In this document: positions 1 to 8,859 of the stretch, piece by piece
How the letters are laid out: each line of letters opens with the position of its first letter
How positions within the stretch are numbered: the stretch's first letter is position 1
Assembly (NCBI RefSeq): GCF_013283875.1
Contig: NZ_CP054139.1
Span: forward strand, 4,092,001 to 4,156,000
Length of the DNA stretch: 64,000 nucleotides
Direction of reading: 5' to 3'
Source of the DNA: Mucilaginibacter mali
GTDB lineage: Bacteria; Bacteroidota; Bacteroidia; Sphingobacteriales; Sphingobacteriaceae
Position numbers and translations under genes: made by a program
Notes under the pieces: generated by a model
What the model saw: only the letters and a program-made list of their open reading frames with translations
Databases searched by the model: none
What the model was told of the DNA's origin: nothing

Positions 1-772
1 GGGCGCTTACTAAGTCAATCAGCCTGTCCATATAGTTTTGCATAGCTTTCAGATCGTCCATGGTGCCGGTTACCTTTTGCGGGTCGAATGCATGGCCGAA
101 CACAAACAGCGTGTCTTTGCTGAACTGCTTTTGCGCTTTGCCCAGCACAACCGACCAGTTGCGTACCGATGCGCCATGCGCCGGATCTATCACCGGGTAG
201 CGGCGGTTAAACACCAAATCGCCGGTGTGGACGATATTGGCGTTCTCGAAATGGATCATGGCATCGCCGTTGGTATGGCCAGGGCCCCAGTAGTGCGTGC
301 GGATACTTTCATCGCCAACTTTGGCTTTCCAGTTATCGGTAAAGGTGATATCGGGATATAGCTGTTTATCATCATTATTAGCTTTTTGGGCGGCGTCCTT
401 TTGGTTGGCAAGCGAGTTGGCGTGCGCTACCACATTCTTCGCGATACCTTTAAATGAAATATTACCGGCGGTATGATCGCCGTGGTGATGGGTATTGATG
501 AGGTATTGAAAAGGTTTATCCGATTGTTTTTGCAATTCGGCAATTACGTGCGTTGCCGGTGCCGGAAACTCAGCATCAACCACAACAATACCGTCTTTAT
601 TAGATAACCAGGCGATGGTGCCGCCCTGCTCTGTAAATATGCCCATGTTGTTGCGCAGCGGCTTAAACTGGTAGGTTTGCTGCTGCATTAAAGCGGCGAA
701 GCTGCTGTTTTTAAAAAGCGCCAGCGCGCCTGCTGATAATAACCCGGTGTTGATGAATTGACGGCGATGCAT
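1..772 (-). CDS. MBL-fold metallo-hydrolase, Tat-type signal (C-terminus beyond window)
   Basis: The reading frame runs off the left edge, so only about 257 N-terminal residues are seen. The ATG at 772 is followed by R3-R4-Q-F-I and a hydrophobic stretch, which looks like a twin-arginine export signal. The zinc motif HxHxDH is complete (H95, H97, D99, H100). A third ligand region GPGHTNGD carries H166, and a later FGHAFDP supplies another histidine. This arrangement is that of metallo-beta-lactamase-fold hydrolases. Substrate cannot be told from sequence; subclass B1-like lactamases and general periplasmic hydrolases share it. No neighbour is close enough to form an operon. Confidence 0.85.
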   Translation of the reverse strand, partial: MHRRQFINTGLLSAGALALFKNSSFAALMQQQTYQFKPLRNNMGIFTEQGGTIAWLSNKDGIVVVDAEFPAPATHVIAELQKQSDKPFQYLINTHHHGDHTAGNISFKGIAKNVVAHANSLANQKDAAQKANNDDKQLYPDITFTDNWKAKVGDESIRTHYWGPGHTNGDAMIHFENANIVHTGDLVFNRRYPVIDPAHGASVRNWSVVLGKAQKQFSKDTLFVFGHAFDPQKVTGTMDDLKAMQNYMDRLIDLVSA

Positions 773-873
773 GTGGTTTGATGTTTAGTTTTAAACTATA
801 ACGAATTTAGGGATAAAAGCGTTGCTTTGCATCCAAAGCGGGGAAATCGCTTTTAGAATTTTGAAGCAGAGAG

Positions 874-1022
874 TTTTTGGCTAAAGCCGCACTTAGTTCA
901 CCAAAACCGTTGGCTAAAGCCAACGGCAATGAAAAACGCTTATCGTTAACATCAAAACTTCATTGCCGTCCCATTTATGGGACGGATCAAGTGATAGAAA
1001 AGGTTGGCTTTAGCCCAAAAAG
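874..1022. repeat. Inverted-repeat cluster, GGCTAAAGCC family, copy 1
   Basis: The 350-base gap between the hydrolase and the next gene holds no gene. It holds the palindrome GTTGGCTAAAGCCAAC, a second palindrome GTCCCATTTATGGGAC, and inverted copies of GGCTAAAGCC and of CCGTTGGC near both ends. The same motifs recur at 59794-60062, so this is a dispersed family and not merely a local terminator. Confidence 0.85.
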
Positions 1023-1123
1023 CACGTAGGTTAACAGCGTTGCTTTGCCGCTATAGCCTATATTTTACAAATGCGGCAGATTTATGCTAATTTGCCATCT
1101 GCATCCACCAAATTATACCTGCC

Positions 1124-2794
1124 ATGAGAATTTTACGATGTGCTTTAGCTTTAGTGTTTATCTGTTCGTTGGGCTTTGCACCAGCGGTCGATGCTCAGCC
1201 GGTTAAGGCCCGGCAAAAGCCCAGGATCGTCAACATCGTAAACTTTATTCGCCTGCTGGAGCCGCGCGAAGCGGCCATTACCCAGGATGTGCTGTACCAA
1301 ACCGTAGTGAAGCAGGTAGAGATCATGAACAAGTATCACCTTAAAGGCACCTTCCTTTTACAGTACGATGCCCTGATGGACGCGCGTTATCAAAAGTTGT
1401 TAAAAAGCCTGCCGCGCGATACTTACGAGATAGGTGCCTGGTGGGAGATCCCGCAGCCGATGGTAGAAAAAGCCGGGTTGAAATGGCGTGGCCGCTACCC
1501 CTGGGACTGGTATGCCAACGTAGGCTTCTCAACCGGGTATACGCCCGAAGAGAGGGAAAAGCTGGCCGATGTATACATGAGCGATTTTAAAAAGATCTTC
1601 GGCTATTATCCTAAAACGGCCGCATCGTGGTTCATTGATGAGCATACGCTGAACTATCTCTATCAGAAATACCATATCGTAGCATCGGCCAATTGCAAGG
1701 ACCAATACGGCACCGATGGCTATACCCTTTGGGGTGGTTATTGGAACCAGGCTTATTATCCCAGCAAGGTAAACTCGTATATGCCCGCGCAAAATGCCGC
1801 CAACCAGATCCCTGTTCCTATCTTCCGCATGCTGGGCAGCGACCCGGTGCGCCAGTATGATGCCGGTTTGGGTACCAGCTGGCAAAGCGTGATCACCCTG
1901 GAACCTGTTTATAAAAAGGCAGGCGGTAGTGCAGAGTGGGTAGATTGGTTCTTTAAGCAATTTGTAACGGGCGAGCCGATGGAGTTTGCTTATACACAAG
2001 CCGGGCAGGAAAACTCGTTCACCTGGGATGCCATGGCTAAGGGTTTTGAGATACAAATGCCGCTGATAGCCAAACTGCGCGACGAGCGTAAGATACAGGT
2101 GGAAACCATGCAGGAATCGGGCATGTGGTTTAAACAGCATTACAAAACCACACCGGCCACATCGGTTACCGTCAGCGAAGATATGCCCGGCAGCGACCGC
2201 AAGACCGTTTGGTTTAACAGTCGCTTTTACCGGGCTAATTTACTTTGGGAGGGTGGCACGCTTAAGTTTAGGGATATCCATCTGTTTAACGAACACATCC
2301 CATCTTTGTATCTCAACAAAAAAGTAGAAACTAATGTGTGCACCTTTTATACCCTGCCATTTGTTGACGGCTACATTTGGAGCACCCCAAAAGATATAGC
2401 CGGCCTGCGCTTTAAAACGATGCAGAACGGGCAGGAAGTCCCTCTAACCGGCGGTGCCCCCGTGGTAACGAATCCATCTACCGGTAAGTTGCATATCGTA
2501 TGGCCTTTAATCGATGGTGCGGGAAACTTAACAATCGACTTTAACGAACAGAAGATGGTGATAAAAGTAAGCGGCAAAAATGCGGCTAACTGGTTTTTAG
2601 ATCTGGGCGTGGCCCCCAAAGCGCAATTGCCCTTTGGTAAGATCAACGCCAATAGCATCACCTGCCAGTTTATGGGTTTTGACTACCGGGTTAGCACGTC
2701 GGACGGGCGATTTACTGAGTTAAAGGATAATGGAGTGTTTAGGATAAGTCCGCGGGTGAATGCGGTGACGCTGGAATTTGCTGCCCGCAATTAA
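1124..2794 (+). CDS. Secreted protein of unknown function, 556 aa
   Basis: The N-terminus is a clear signal peptide (basic MRILR, hydrophobic core, cleavage near A22-D-A-Q), so the product is exported. The mature part begins with a beta-strand-like IVNIVNFIR and has an acid-and-tryptophan-rich stretch (EIGAWWEIPQP). Phrases such as the TFLLQYDAL and ASWFIDE regions recall glycoside hydrolase/deacetylase-type TIM barrels, but I cannot assign a family or catalytic residues. The last 150 residues look like a beta-rich accessory domain. It stands alone, with a repeat cluster upstream and an inverted repeat downstream. A polysaccharide-active role is inference only. Confidence 0.75.
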   Translation: MRILRCALALVFICSLGFAPAVDAQPVKARQKPRIVNIVNFIRLLEPREAAITQDVLYQTVVKQVEIMNKYHLKGTFLLQYDALMDARYQKLLKSLPRDTYEIGAWWEIPQPMVEKAGLKWRGRYPWDWYANVGFSTGYTPEEREKLADVYMSDFKKIFGYYPKTAASWFIDEHTLNYLYQKYHIVASANCKDQYGTDGYTLWGGYWNQAYYPSKVNSYMPAQNAANQIPVPIFRMLGSDPVRQYDAGLGTSWQSVITLEPVYKKAGGSAEWVDWFFKQFVTGEPMEFAYTQAGQENSFTWDAMAKGFEIQMPLIAKLRDERKIQVETMQESGMWFKQHYKTTPATSVTVSEDMPGSDRKTVWFNSRFYRANLLWEGGTLKFRDIHLFNEHIPSLYLNKKVETNVCTFYTLPFVDGYIWSTPKDIAGLRFKTMQNGQEVPLTGGAPVVTNPSTGKLHIVWPLIDGAGNLTIDFNEQKMVIKVSGKNAANWFLDLGVAPKAQLPFGKINANSITCQFMGFDYRVSTSDGRFTELKDNGVFRISPRVNAVTLEFAARN

Positions 2795-2800
2795 CATCCG

Positions 2801-2889
2801 GTTATGCCGAACTTGTTTCGGCATCTCACGTGCAAGATAACTACGCGCTTACTAATCAGATGGGATGCCGAAATAAGTCCGGCATAACG
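2801..2889. repeat. Inverted repeat with TTATGCCGAAC arms
   Basis: The arms start GTTATGCCGAACTTGTTTCG and end CCGAAATAAGTCCGGCATAAC, inverted around about 35 bases, between two convergent genes. It could act as a two-way terminator, but the size and spacer match the other intergenic repeats of this window better. Confidence 0.8.
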
Positions 2890-2897
2890 ATTCATCC

Positions 2898-3581
2898 TTA
2901 CGGTAACCTCAACTCCTGAACCACTCGTTTTTCCGGCGGCAGGGCCATGAACTTTTTGTACGAATCGTTAATATAGACGGCCAGCGACGGGCCGTTGTTG
3001 TTCATTACGTATGCGTAAGTAGGGCGGTACAGGGTCATAAAATTCTCTAAATCCTTACCACGCAGCGGGACAAGACTACTTACATAAGCTATGCTGAATA
3101 CCTGGTCGACGTGGCGTTCCTGTTCCTCACGGTCGAAATAGCGCTTCAGGCGGCGGGCGTTGCGGCCCTCTTTACTTAGCCAACTGCTTGGCGAAAATAC
3201 GTACACTTTGCTTTTGCGGTACACATCGGCATATTCCTCGCGCGGGTTAAAAGGGGCACGGGTTGATGTAATATTTACCTGGCGCAGGGTGATGCCTTGT
3301 ATGGCCATGCTCACACGCTTGGGGTCCATATCTATCACATATAGAGTATCGGATACATACCCGGGCGAAGTAAATATCAGGGTATGGCCGGCGGTGGTTT
3401 TTATTTCAAAATTGCCCTTCTTATCGGTAAGGGCAACTTCCTTGCTGTTAATATCGTGCACAAACACGTTAGGTATCCTGTCAGTACTCCCTATTTCAAC
3501 TACCGATCCTTTTAAGGTTTGCGCATACAGGGGCTTTATGGCAAACAACAGGATGGCGAGTATAAAATATCTGCTTTTCAT
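2898..3581 (-). CDS. Secreted CarboxypepD_reg-like domain protein, 227 aa
   Basis: A signal peptide (MKSRYFILAILLF..., cleavage after YAQ) is followed at about residues 23-95 by the pattern of a carboxypeptidase regulatory-like beta-sandwich: LKGSVVEIGSTDRIPNVFV, then a DKKGNFEIKT turn and an LIFTSPGYV strand. This domain is common at the N-terminus of TonB-dependent receptors, but here no barrel follows. The remaining 130 residues are charged, with no motif I recognise. It is probably a periplasmic or surface protein of unknown role, on its own, facing the 1124 gene across an inverted repeat. Confidence 0.8.
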   Translation of the reverse strand: MKSRYFILAILLFAIKPLYAQTLKGSVVEIGSTDRIPNVFVHDINSKEVALTDKKGNFEIKTTAGHTLIFTSPGYVSDTLYVIDMDPKRVSMAIQGITLRQVNITSTRAPFNPREEYADVYRKSKVYVFSPSSWLSKEGRNARRLKRYFDREEQERHVDQVFSIAYVSSLVPLRGKDLENFMTLYRPTYAYVMNNNGPSLAVYINDSYKKFMALPPEKRVVQELRLP

Positions 3582-3663
3582 GGCAACAAGTTACATACTT
3601 ATAACCTGCTTAATTGCATCCCGGTTTTATATTTAACATTTTTGCCCCGTTATTTAACAAACA

Positions 3664-4086
3664 ATGACAAACCCACCCGAAATAGCCATTGAACAGATCA
3701 CTCAGGAACTCACCTGGCAATTGCGCCGGGATATCCTGTACCCCGGCCAGTACAAGCATGAAATGGCCATGCCCGAGGATGACGAGGGCACACACTTCGG
3801 TGCTTTTTACCAGAACAAACTGGTGGGTGTAGTATCGCTTTTTAATAAGGGTGCCGATTTTCAGTTCCGTAAATTCGCTATCGATGCTTCAGTGCAGGGT
3901 ATAGGTATTGGCAGGCAATTGCTACAATATATAACAGATCAGGCTATTGAAAATGGTGCCACCCGGTTATGGTGCAACGCGCGAAGTACAGCTATTGGAT
4001 TTTATGCGAAGGCAGGCTTTACCATTACCGGCGAACCGTTCAGTAAGAATGGTTTTGATTATGTGGTGATGGAGAGGTTTTTTTGA
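3664..4086 (+). CDS. GNAT-family N-acetyltransferase, 140 aa
   Basis: The length is normal for a single-domain GNAT enzyme. The acetyl-CoA binding motif A is visible as Q78-G-I-G-I-G-R84 after the strand FRKFAIDAS, followed by helix QLLQYITDQA. The late motif with W-C-N-A-R and a tyrosine in the stretch AIGFYAKAGF is also typical. The acceptor (protein, amino acid or small amine) cannot be told. The gene is divergent from the CarboxypepD_reg protein at 3581, with about 80 bases for both promoters. Its 3' side is a repeat, so it is probably monocistronic. Confidence 0.88.
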   Translation: MTNPPEIAIEQITQELTWQLRRDILYPGQYKHEMAMPEDDEGTHFGAFYQNKLVGVVSLFNKGADFQFRKFAIDASVQGIGIGRQLLQYITDQAIENGATRLWCNARSTAIGFYAKAGFTITGEPFSKNGFDYVVMERFF

Positions 4087-4104
4087 TGAGAGCTAACTAC
4101 CAAT

Positions 4105-4201
4105 CGTCATCCTGAGCGATAGCGAAGGATCCCCGACAAGCAGAGCCAAATGCATGGTCGACTTTCACACTGGGGATCCTTCGCTATCGCTCAGGATGAC
4201 G
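4105..4201. repeat. Inverted repeat, GTCATCCTGAGCG family, copy 1
   Basis: The left arm 4105-4132 (CGTCATCCTGAGCGATAGCG...) and the right arm 4174-4201 are near-perfect inverted copies around 41 bases, between two convergent genes. A second copy with the same arms is at 63193-63277. This motif recurs widely in Bacteroidota and other phyla as a REP-like element. Confidence 0.9.
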
Positions 4202-4215
4202 GGCATTTTTTGCGC

Positions 4216-5682
4216 CTACACCCCGTCCGCCAGTAACTTATTCACCAGCGCGTCCATATCTACTTCGGCAAACGAGGTAGAGTAATCAGACAAGCCATAA
4301 GGGATGATCAGTTTATTATTATGCACGATAGATCCGCATGAATACAGCACGTTGGGCACATATCCCTCGCGTTCATCAGTATTGGGTATCAGCAGGGGTT
4401 CGCGCAGGCGGCCTATTTCTTTGGTTGGGTCTTCCAGGTCGAGCAAACTGGCACCCAGTACATACCTGCGCATCGGGCCAACCCCGTGGGTAATTACCAC
4501 CCAGCCTTTTTCGGTTTCGATGGGTGAGCCGCAGTTACCTATCTGTATAAACTCCCAGCTAAACTTAGGCTTTTGCAACAGGATGGGCTTCTCCCAGATA
4601 TTGATCTTATCCGAATACATGATATAGTTATTACAACCATCAATGCGCGATATCATCACAAACTTACCGTTTATCTTACGCGGGAACAGCGCCAGGTTTT
4701 TGTTCTGCGCGCCATCGCCATAAAGCGGCATGATGCGGAAATCGTAAAAATCTTTGGTCTGCAATAGCTTAGGCATAATGAGCGATCCATCATAAGCTGT
4801 ATAAGTGGCATAGTATACATAAGTGCCATCATCATTTACAAACTTCACAAAGCGGGCGTCCTCAATACCTTTGCGTTCGTATTCGGATATGGGGAAGATC
4901 ACCCTGTCGGAGATATCGGTATCCAGCGAGAAAACAATTTCGTAGTACGAGTCGGCCAGCCACAATATCTTGTCGTACTCCAGCCGGTTGATGTCCTCTT
5001 CCTGCAGGTTTTGCGAATCCTGGATAATGCGGCGCAGGGTAGCATATTCAAAGTGGTGATCCAGCTTTTGTTCTACCTCACGCAGCACATCCACATTAAT
5101 TTGTGTGGTGACGGCTTTTTCAAAAAACAGCTTTTTATTGTAGACGGCGTTACGAACGATCTCGGCCTCATCGATATAATCGCCGGCGGGGATAACCGTA
5201 ATGTTATTATACTTATCCAGCAGCGCCCGCCGGAAAGTAATGGATGAGATATGCCCCTCGCCCACCGCTCTGAAACTCATGATCACCCGGCGCTCGCCGT
5301 CTTCCAGTTCGCTTTGGTCGGGGTCGTCCACAATAGAAGGGTTAAAGAAAGCTGCCGATTCGATAGAATATTCGTGCGTAAAGTACGATCCGATGAGTAG
5401 TTTGCGATAAACGGTAAGGCTATCAAAATCGATGCTCAGTTCGGCAAACAGGTTCTTCAGCTTGCTGCAATGCCGGTTTAATACGCGGGTGATATTACGA
5501 TGGCGCTTGGAGTATTCCTGCAGTATCGGCGAAACGATACCGAAAGCTTCCTCCTCGGTGATATCCATTACACGTTCAATTACCTCTTTGGCCCTGTCGT
5601 TGCCGTTAAAAAAAAATCGGGCTATTACACGTTTCGAATCGGGATTTACCTTTACCGGCTTGCGCTCAATGGATAGTCTCAT
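4216..5682 (-). CDS. Glycoside hydrolase family 130 protein, 488 aa
   Basis: GH130 enzymes are five-bladed propellers that phosphorolyse or hydrolyse beta-mannosides. Residues from about 110 on carry the family pattern: AAFFNPSIVDDPDQS, then a SFRAVGEGHISSITFR stretch, blades with DARFVKF and YYATYTAYDG, a NKNLALFPRKINGKF region, and a C-terminal YGLSDYSTSFAEVD. About 100 extra residues form a helical N-terminal extension. There is no signal peptide, so it acts in the cytoplasm or by a route not visible here. It is divergent from the two-component system at 5833. Phosphorylase versus hydrolase cannot be decided from what I can see. Confidence 0.85.
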   Translation of the reverse strand: MRLSIERKPVKVNPDSKRVIARFFFNGNDRAKEVIERVMDITEEEAFGIVSPILQEYSKRHRNITRVLNRHCSKLKNLFAELSIDFDSLTVYRKLLIGSYFTHEYSIESAAFFNPSIVDDPDQSELEDGERRVIMSFRAVGEGHISSITFRRALLDKYNNITVIPAGDYIDEAEIVRNAVYNKKLFFEKAVTTQINVDVLREVEQKLDHHFEYATLRRIIQDSQNLQEEDINRLEYDKILWLADSYYEIVFSLDTDISDRVIFPISEYERKGIEDARFVKFVNDDGTYVYYATYTAYDGSLIMPKLLQTKDFYDFRIMPLYGDGAQNKNLALFPRKINGKFVMISRIDGCNNYIMYSDKINIWEKPILLQKPKFSWEFIQIGNCGSPIETEKGWVVITHGVGPMRRYVLGASLLDLEDPTKEIGRLREPLLIPNTDEREGYVPNVLYSCGSIVHNNKLIIPYGLSDYSTSFAEVDMDALVNKLLADGV

Positions 5683-5832
5683 ACAAAAAACAAGTTTTTA
5701 CCAATAACACTATTTGTGCTAAATTGATTTTAACATTTTACAAATCAAATAATCAGGACTAAGCCGTAAATTATACGTATAAGACAAATTGAAAAGCGTA
5801 TAAGTTTTAGGTTTTTGTAAATTGCAGCAATT

Positions 5833-6510
5833 ATGAATGTACTGATCGTAGAGGACGAAAAAAGCCTTGCGCTTGAAATTGACGAGTTTTTAAGTCGCGA
5901 AGGGTTCACGGTTGAACACGCCCGTACGCGCCGATCGGCCGAGGAAAAGATATTTGTAAACAATTACGATTTTATATTGCTTGACCTTGGCTTGCCCGAC
6001 AGCGACGGCTTCGACCTGCTGAAGATGTTTAAGAAGTTGCCTAACCGTACCGATGCCGTAATTATCCTAACCGCCCGCGGCGCGGTTGATGACCGGATAA
6101 AAGGATTGGAAGAGGGCGCCGACGACTACCTGCCCAAACCCTTCAGCCTGAACGAATTGCTGGCACGCATGCACGCCATTACCCGCCGCAAGCACAAGCT
6201 GGACAGTAACGAGATCAATATTAAAGGCTTCCGCATCAATATCCAAAACCGCACGGTGATGTATAACGATGAACGCATTAACCTTACCAAAAAAGAATTT
6301 GAGATATTTAACTACCTGGTGCTGAATAAAAACCGGGTAATATCGCGCACTAACCTTACCGAACATGTTTGGGGCGATGTGCTGGAGATCAACTCCGACT
6401 CGAACTTTGTGGATGTGCACGTAAAGAACCTGCGCAAAAAACTATCGGCATTTGCCCCCTTAGATTGGTTCGAAACTGTTAGAAGTATAGGCTATCGTAT
6501 CAATATATGA
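5833..6510 (+). CDS. OmpR/PhoB-type response regulator, 225 aa
   Basis: The receiver domain spans about 1-115, with acidic pocket E7-D8, phosphoacceptor D51 in LLDLGLPD, and K102 in LPKPFS. A winged-helix DNA-binding domain covers about 130-225 (NLTKKEFEIFNYLV ... VDVHVKNLRKKL ... IGYRI). It is the cytoplasmic output of the two-component system whose kinase starts 107 bases downstream. The intergenic stretch upstream (5683-5832) is AT-rich and shared with the divergent GH130 gene, which is therefore a candidate target; that link is inference. Confidence 0.95.
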   Translation: MNVLIVEDEKSLALEIDEFLSREGFTVEHARTRRSAEEKIFVNNYDFILLDLGLPDSDGFDLLKMFKKLPNRTDAVIILTARGAVDDRIKGLEEGADDYLPKPFSLNELLARMHAITRRKHKLDSNEINIKGFRINIQNRTVMYNDERINLTKKEFEIFNYLVLNKNRVISRTNLTEHVWGDVLEINSDSNFVDVHVKNLRKKLSAFAPLDWFETVRSIGYRINI

Positions 6511-6612
6511 CCCCTCTCCGCGGGCGAGGGGCTTAGAAACCAGTATATATGGAATGTTTATTATTTTTAACTTCACTAATAAAGCCCTCCCAATCGGGGA
6601 GGATATAGGAGG
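6511..6612. repeat. Two G+C-rich hairpins between regulator and kinase
   Basis: A hairpin CCCCTCTCCGCGGGCGAGGG at 6511-6530 follows the regulator stop directly, and a second, CCCTCCCAATCGGGGAGG, lies at 6586-6603 just before the kinase. They resemble the CCTCCC repeat at 59117-59222. They may lower read-through from the regulator into the kinase. Confidence 0.6.
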
Positions 6613-6617
6613 CGTAT

Positions 6618-7931
6618 ATGAAGCTGCAACTTAAGCTGGCCTTGTATAATACGCTTACCAAAATAGCCATTATCCTGTTTACAGGCTTGTTTACCTTGCT
6701 GGCTGTCGAAAAAGTATCGGTTAACCATATCGAAGCGCGTTTAGAGAAGAGCAAGAACCGGATCATTAACAACCTGTCATCAAACGAGGTAAACAACCTG
6801 CTCACCGACCAAAAGCCCGATTACAACATCCTAAACCAGGAATATGTGCTGATAAAACCCATAGCTAAAGGGCAAAACGACATCGTTATAAAATATCGTA
6901 CCCAACAAACTATGGTTGACGGCAGCCCGGAAACCTACCGTATACTCAATACCAATTTTAGTTTTAACGGGCACGATTATCGCCTGGAGATCGGCGAAAG
7001 CATCGAATCTATCGAAGACCTGAAATCCATCATTAAACAGTTTACCCTGGTAGTGTTGCTGATAACCCTTGCCCTTACCCTGGCCAGCGACCTGATTTTT
7101 ACCCGCTACCTGCTGCGCCCGTTTTATAAGATCATCGACCGTAAGCTGATCAAAGTGAACGATCCGCTGAACTTTGATTATGAAAAGGTGCAAACAACCA
7201 CCCAGGATTTTACATTGCTTGATGACAGCATTAGCACGCTAATGAAAAAGATAAGCGACCTGTTTATCCTCGAAAAGCAATTTATCGCCAATGTTTCACA
7301 CGAATTACTGACGCCCATATCCATCATCAGCACCCGCCTGGAAAACCTGATGCTGCAGGAAAACCTGAGCGAAGAGGCCGAGAATAAGCTATTCGCATCC
7401 TTAAAAACACTAAACCGGCTAAAGTCTATTATCAACAGTCTGTTGCTGATATCGAAGGTAGAAAACAACCAGTTTAATAAGAGCGATACCGTTAGGATAG
7501 CTGATGTGGTAGCCGAAATAACCGAAGAACTGGAAGACCGGCTGGAAGATAAACGCATTGTGTTTTACAACCGAATTGCGTACCAGTATACTATGACCGC
7601 AAACCGCCCGCTGATCCATACCCTGCTGTTCAATATTATTAACAACGCTATTAAATATAACGAACCGAAGGGGCATATCGTAATATCCGACGATGTGAGT
7701 AACAACATTTACACCCTGCAAATTGCCGACACCGGTATTGGTATGGAGCCCGGCCAGATAGAGAACGCCTTTAACCGTTTTGAAAAGCTGGGCAGCGACG
7801 AGATGGAAAGCTTTGGACTGGGTTTGGCCATTGTGAAAAGTATTGCCACGTTTCATAACATCAGCATCGGCATACAATCGCAAAAAGGCAAGGGCACCAC
7901 ATTTAGCCTTACTTTTAACAACCGGGGTTAA
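6618..7931 (+). CDS. Sensor histidine kinase, 437 aa
   Basis: Two membrane helices (about 12-30 and 142-162) enclose a short periplasmic sensor of about 110 residues. A cytoplasmic linker leads to the H-box FIANVSHELLTPISII with H228 as the phosphorylated histidine. The ATPase part follows: N-box NIINNAIKYN, G1 box DTGIGM, and G2 box FGLGLAIVKSIA. It is a complete classical kinase and the evident partner of the regulator upstream. The sensor region shows no motif I recognise, so the signal is unknown. A strong terminator follows the gene. Confidence 0.95.
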   Translation: MKLQLKLALYNTLTKIAIILFTGLFTLLAVEKVSVNHIEARLEKSKNRIINNLSSNEVNNLLTDQKPDYNILNQEYVLIKPIAKGQNDIVIKYRTQQTMVDGSPETYRILNTNFSFNGHDYRLEIGESIESIEDLKSIIKQFTLVVLLITLALTLASDLIFTRYLLRPFYKIIDRKLIKVNDPLNFDYEKVQTTTQDFTLLDDSISTLMKKISDLFILEKQFIANVSHELLTPISIISTRLENLMLQENLSEEAENKLFASLKTLNRLKSIINSLLLISKVENNQFNKSDTVRIADVVAEITEELEDRLEDKRIVFYNRIAYQYTMTANRPLIHTLLFNIINNAIKYNEPKGHIVISDDVSNNIYTLQIADTGIGMEPGQIENAFNRFEKLGSDEMESFGLGLAIVKSIATFHNISIGIQSQKGKGTTFSLTFNNRG

Positions 7932-8002
7932 CTCTTCACTAAATCTTCATATTAAAGGCCTTACTTCGTATAAGTTTTAGTTTCGAAGTTACCCCTATTA
8001 AC

Positions 8003-8044
8003 GGGCTGTTTTTTTGAGCAAGTCAAAAAAGCAGCCTTTTTTTG
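8003..8044 (+). terminator. Rho-independent terminator after the kinase
   Basis: A stem GGGCTG plus T-run pairs with a matching A-run plus GCAGCC around the loop GCAA and is followed by seven T. It closes the two-component operon. Confidence 0.85.
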
Positions 8045-8064
8045 TTTGGGAGGTATTTAACGGG

Positions 8065-8208
8065 ATTTAACCACAGAGGCCACGGAGCTTGTACAGAGAA
8101 CACAGAGTCGCCTTGAAATATACTGATTAGCCACATGGTTACTAACTCATTATCAGGAAAATCTTTGTGTCCTCAGTGTTTCTATCTTTGTGTTCTCTGT
8201 GGTTAAAT
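8065..8208. repeat. Inverted repeat, TTAACCACAGAGG family, copy 1
   Basis: The left arm begins TTAACCACAGAGGCCACGGA, the right arm ends TCTCTGTGGTTAA, with about 50 unrelated bases between. The 428-base gap from 7931 to 8359 holds only the terminator, this repeat and the next one. Related copies are at 19459, 20439, 49105, 53556 and 55526. Confidence 0.9.
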
Positions 8209-8268
8209 AAACACAAAACAAAGCCACAACCAATTATTTCAGGAATTTTTAATGGGGAATAAACAATG

Positions 8269-8338
8269 AAGTCTTAAGTCAAAACTTATCGGAAAATAAA
8301 AGAAGTTAAATGCAAATTCTATTTTCGACTTAAGACTT
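8269..8338. repeat. Inverted repeat with AAGTCTTAAGTC arms
   Basis: AAGTCTTAAGTC at 8269-8280 and GACTTAAGACTT at 8327-8338 are perfect inverted copies around 46 bases. I found no second copy in the window. Confidence 0.8.
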
Positions 8339-8358
8339 TTACCGCTGAGGCAAACTAC

Positions 8359-8556
8359 TTAGCGCAGGCTTTTTGAGAAATTCAGGATATTATCAATAAC
8401 ATGCTGCTGCGGTACTCGTTGCAGCGCGTCAAGATCTGTGCGGATAGCATGATAAAACACCATTTCATCTGCATCCATTAAAGCTATAACATCCGTTTCC
8501 ATCACATTAGCCTGGTTAGCAGTTACATTTAAAGTTCTTGTAGAGGTTTCATCCAT
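8359..8556 (-). CDS. Small hypothetical protein, 65 aa
   Basis: This is a short acidic protein with no signal peptide or membrane helix (MDETSTRTLNVTANQANVME...). Its middle contains a D-A-D-E run and predicted helices. It is not the antisense shadow of another gene, and the leader before its ATG is purine-rich (AGAAGAAACAGCTT), which favours translation. I do not recognise a family. It sits alone between the repeats and the divergent glycosyltransferase at 8860. Confidence 0.5.
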   Translation of the reverse strand: MDETSTRTLNVTANQANVMETDVIALMDADEMVFYHAIRTDLDALQRVPQQHVIDNILNFSKSLR

Positions 8557-8859
8557 AAGCTGTTTCTTCTGTTTCTGGTTTATTTACAGGTTATTAACGC
8601 AAGTTACGATTGATTATTTTGTAAAATGAAAATTAAATGAAATTTTTTTCATAATTGCCTGCCGCTCATCAAAATCCGCCATTTTACAACTATATATACG
8701 GCGGTTTTGCGTCTAAAGTTCATCCTATTTTCATTTAAACCTTAGGAAAATTTCAATCGCATTAGTTAATTACACTGCAATCTAAACGCATATATTTTGT
8801 GCTAAGTATGCGGAGATGCAAATAAGCGCCGATAGTAACATAATATTTATATTTGCCGC
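8557..8859. other. AT-rich divergent intergenic stretch, no gene seen
   Basis: About 300 bases separate the small gene (minus) from the first glycosyltransferase (plus). The stretch is AT-rich, shows no open frame of note and no repeat, and ends with a TATATTTG box. It is best read as a regulatory region for the glycan cluster. Confidence 0.6.
8848..8855 (+). promoter_or_regulatory. Candidate -7 box TATATTTG for the glycosyltransferase at 8860
   Basis: It matches the Bacteroidota -7 consensus TAnnTTTG exactly. It ends four bases before the ATG at 8860, so a transcript starting a few bases downstream would be nearly leaderless. No good -33 TTTG is seen at the expected distance. Confidence 0.45.
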
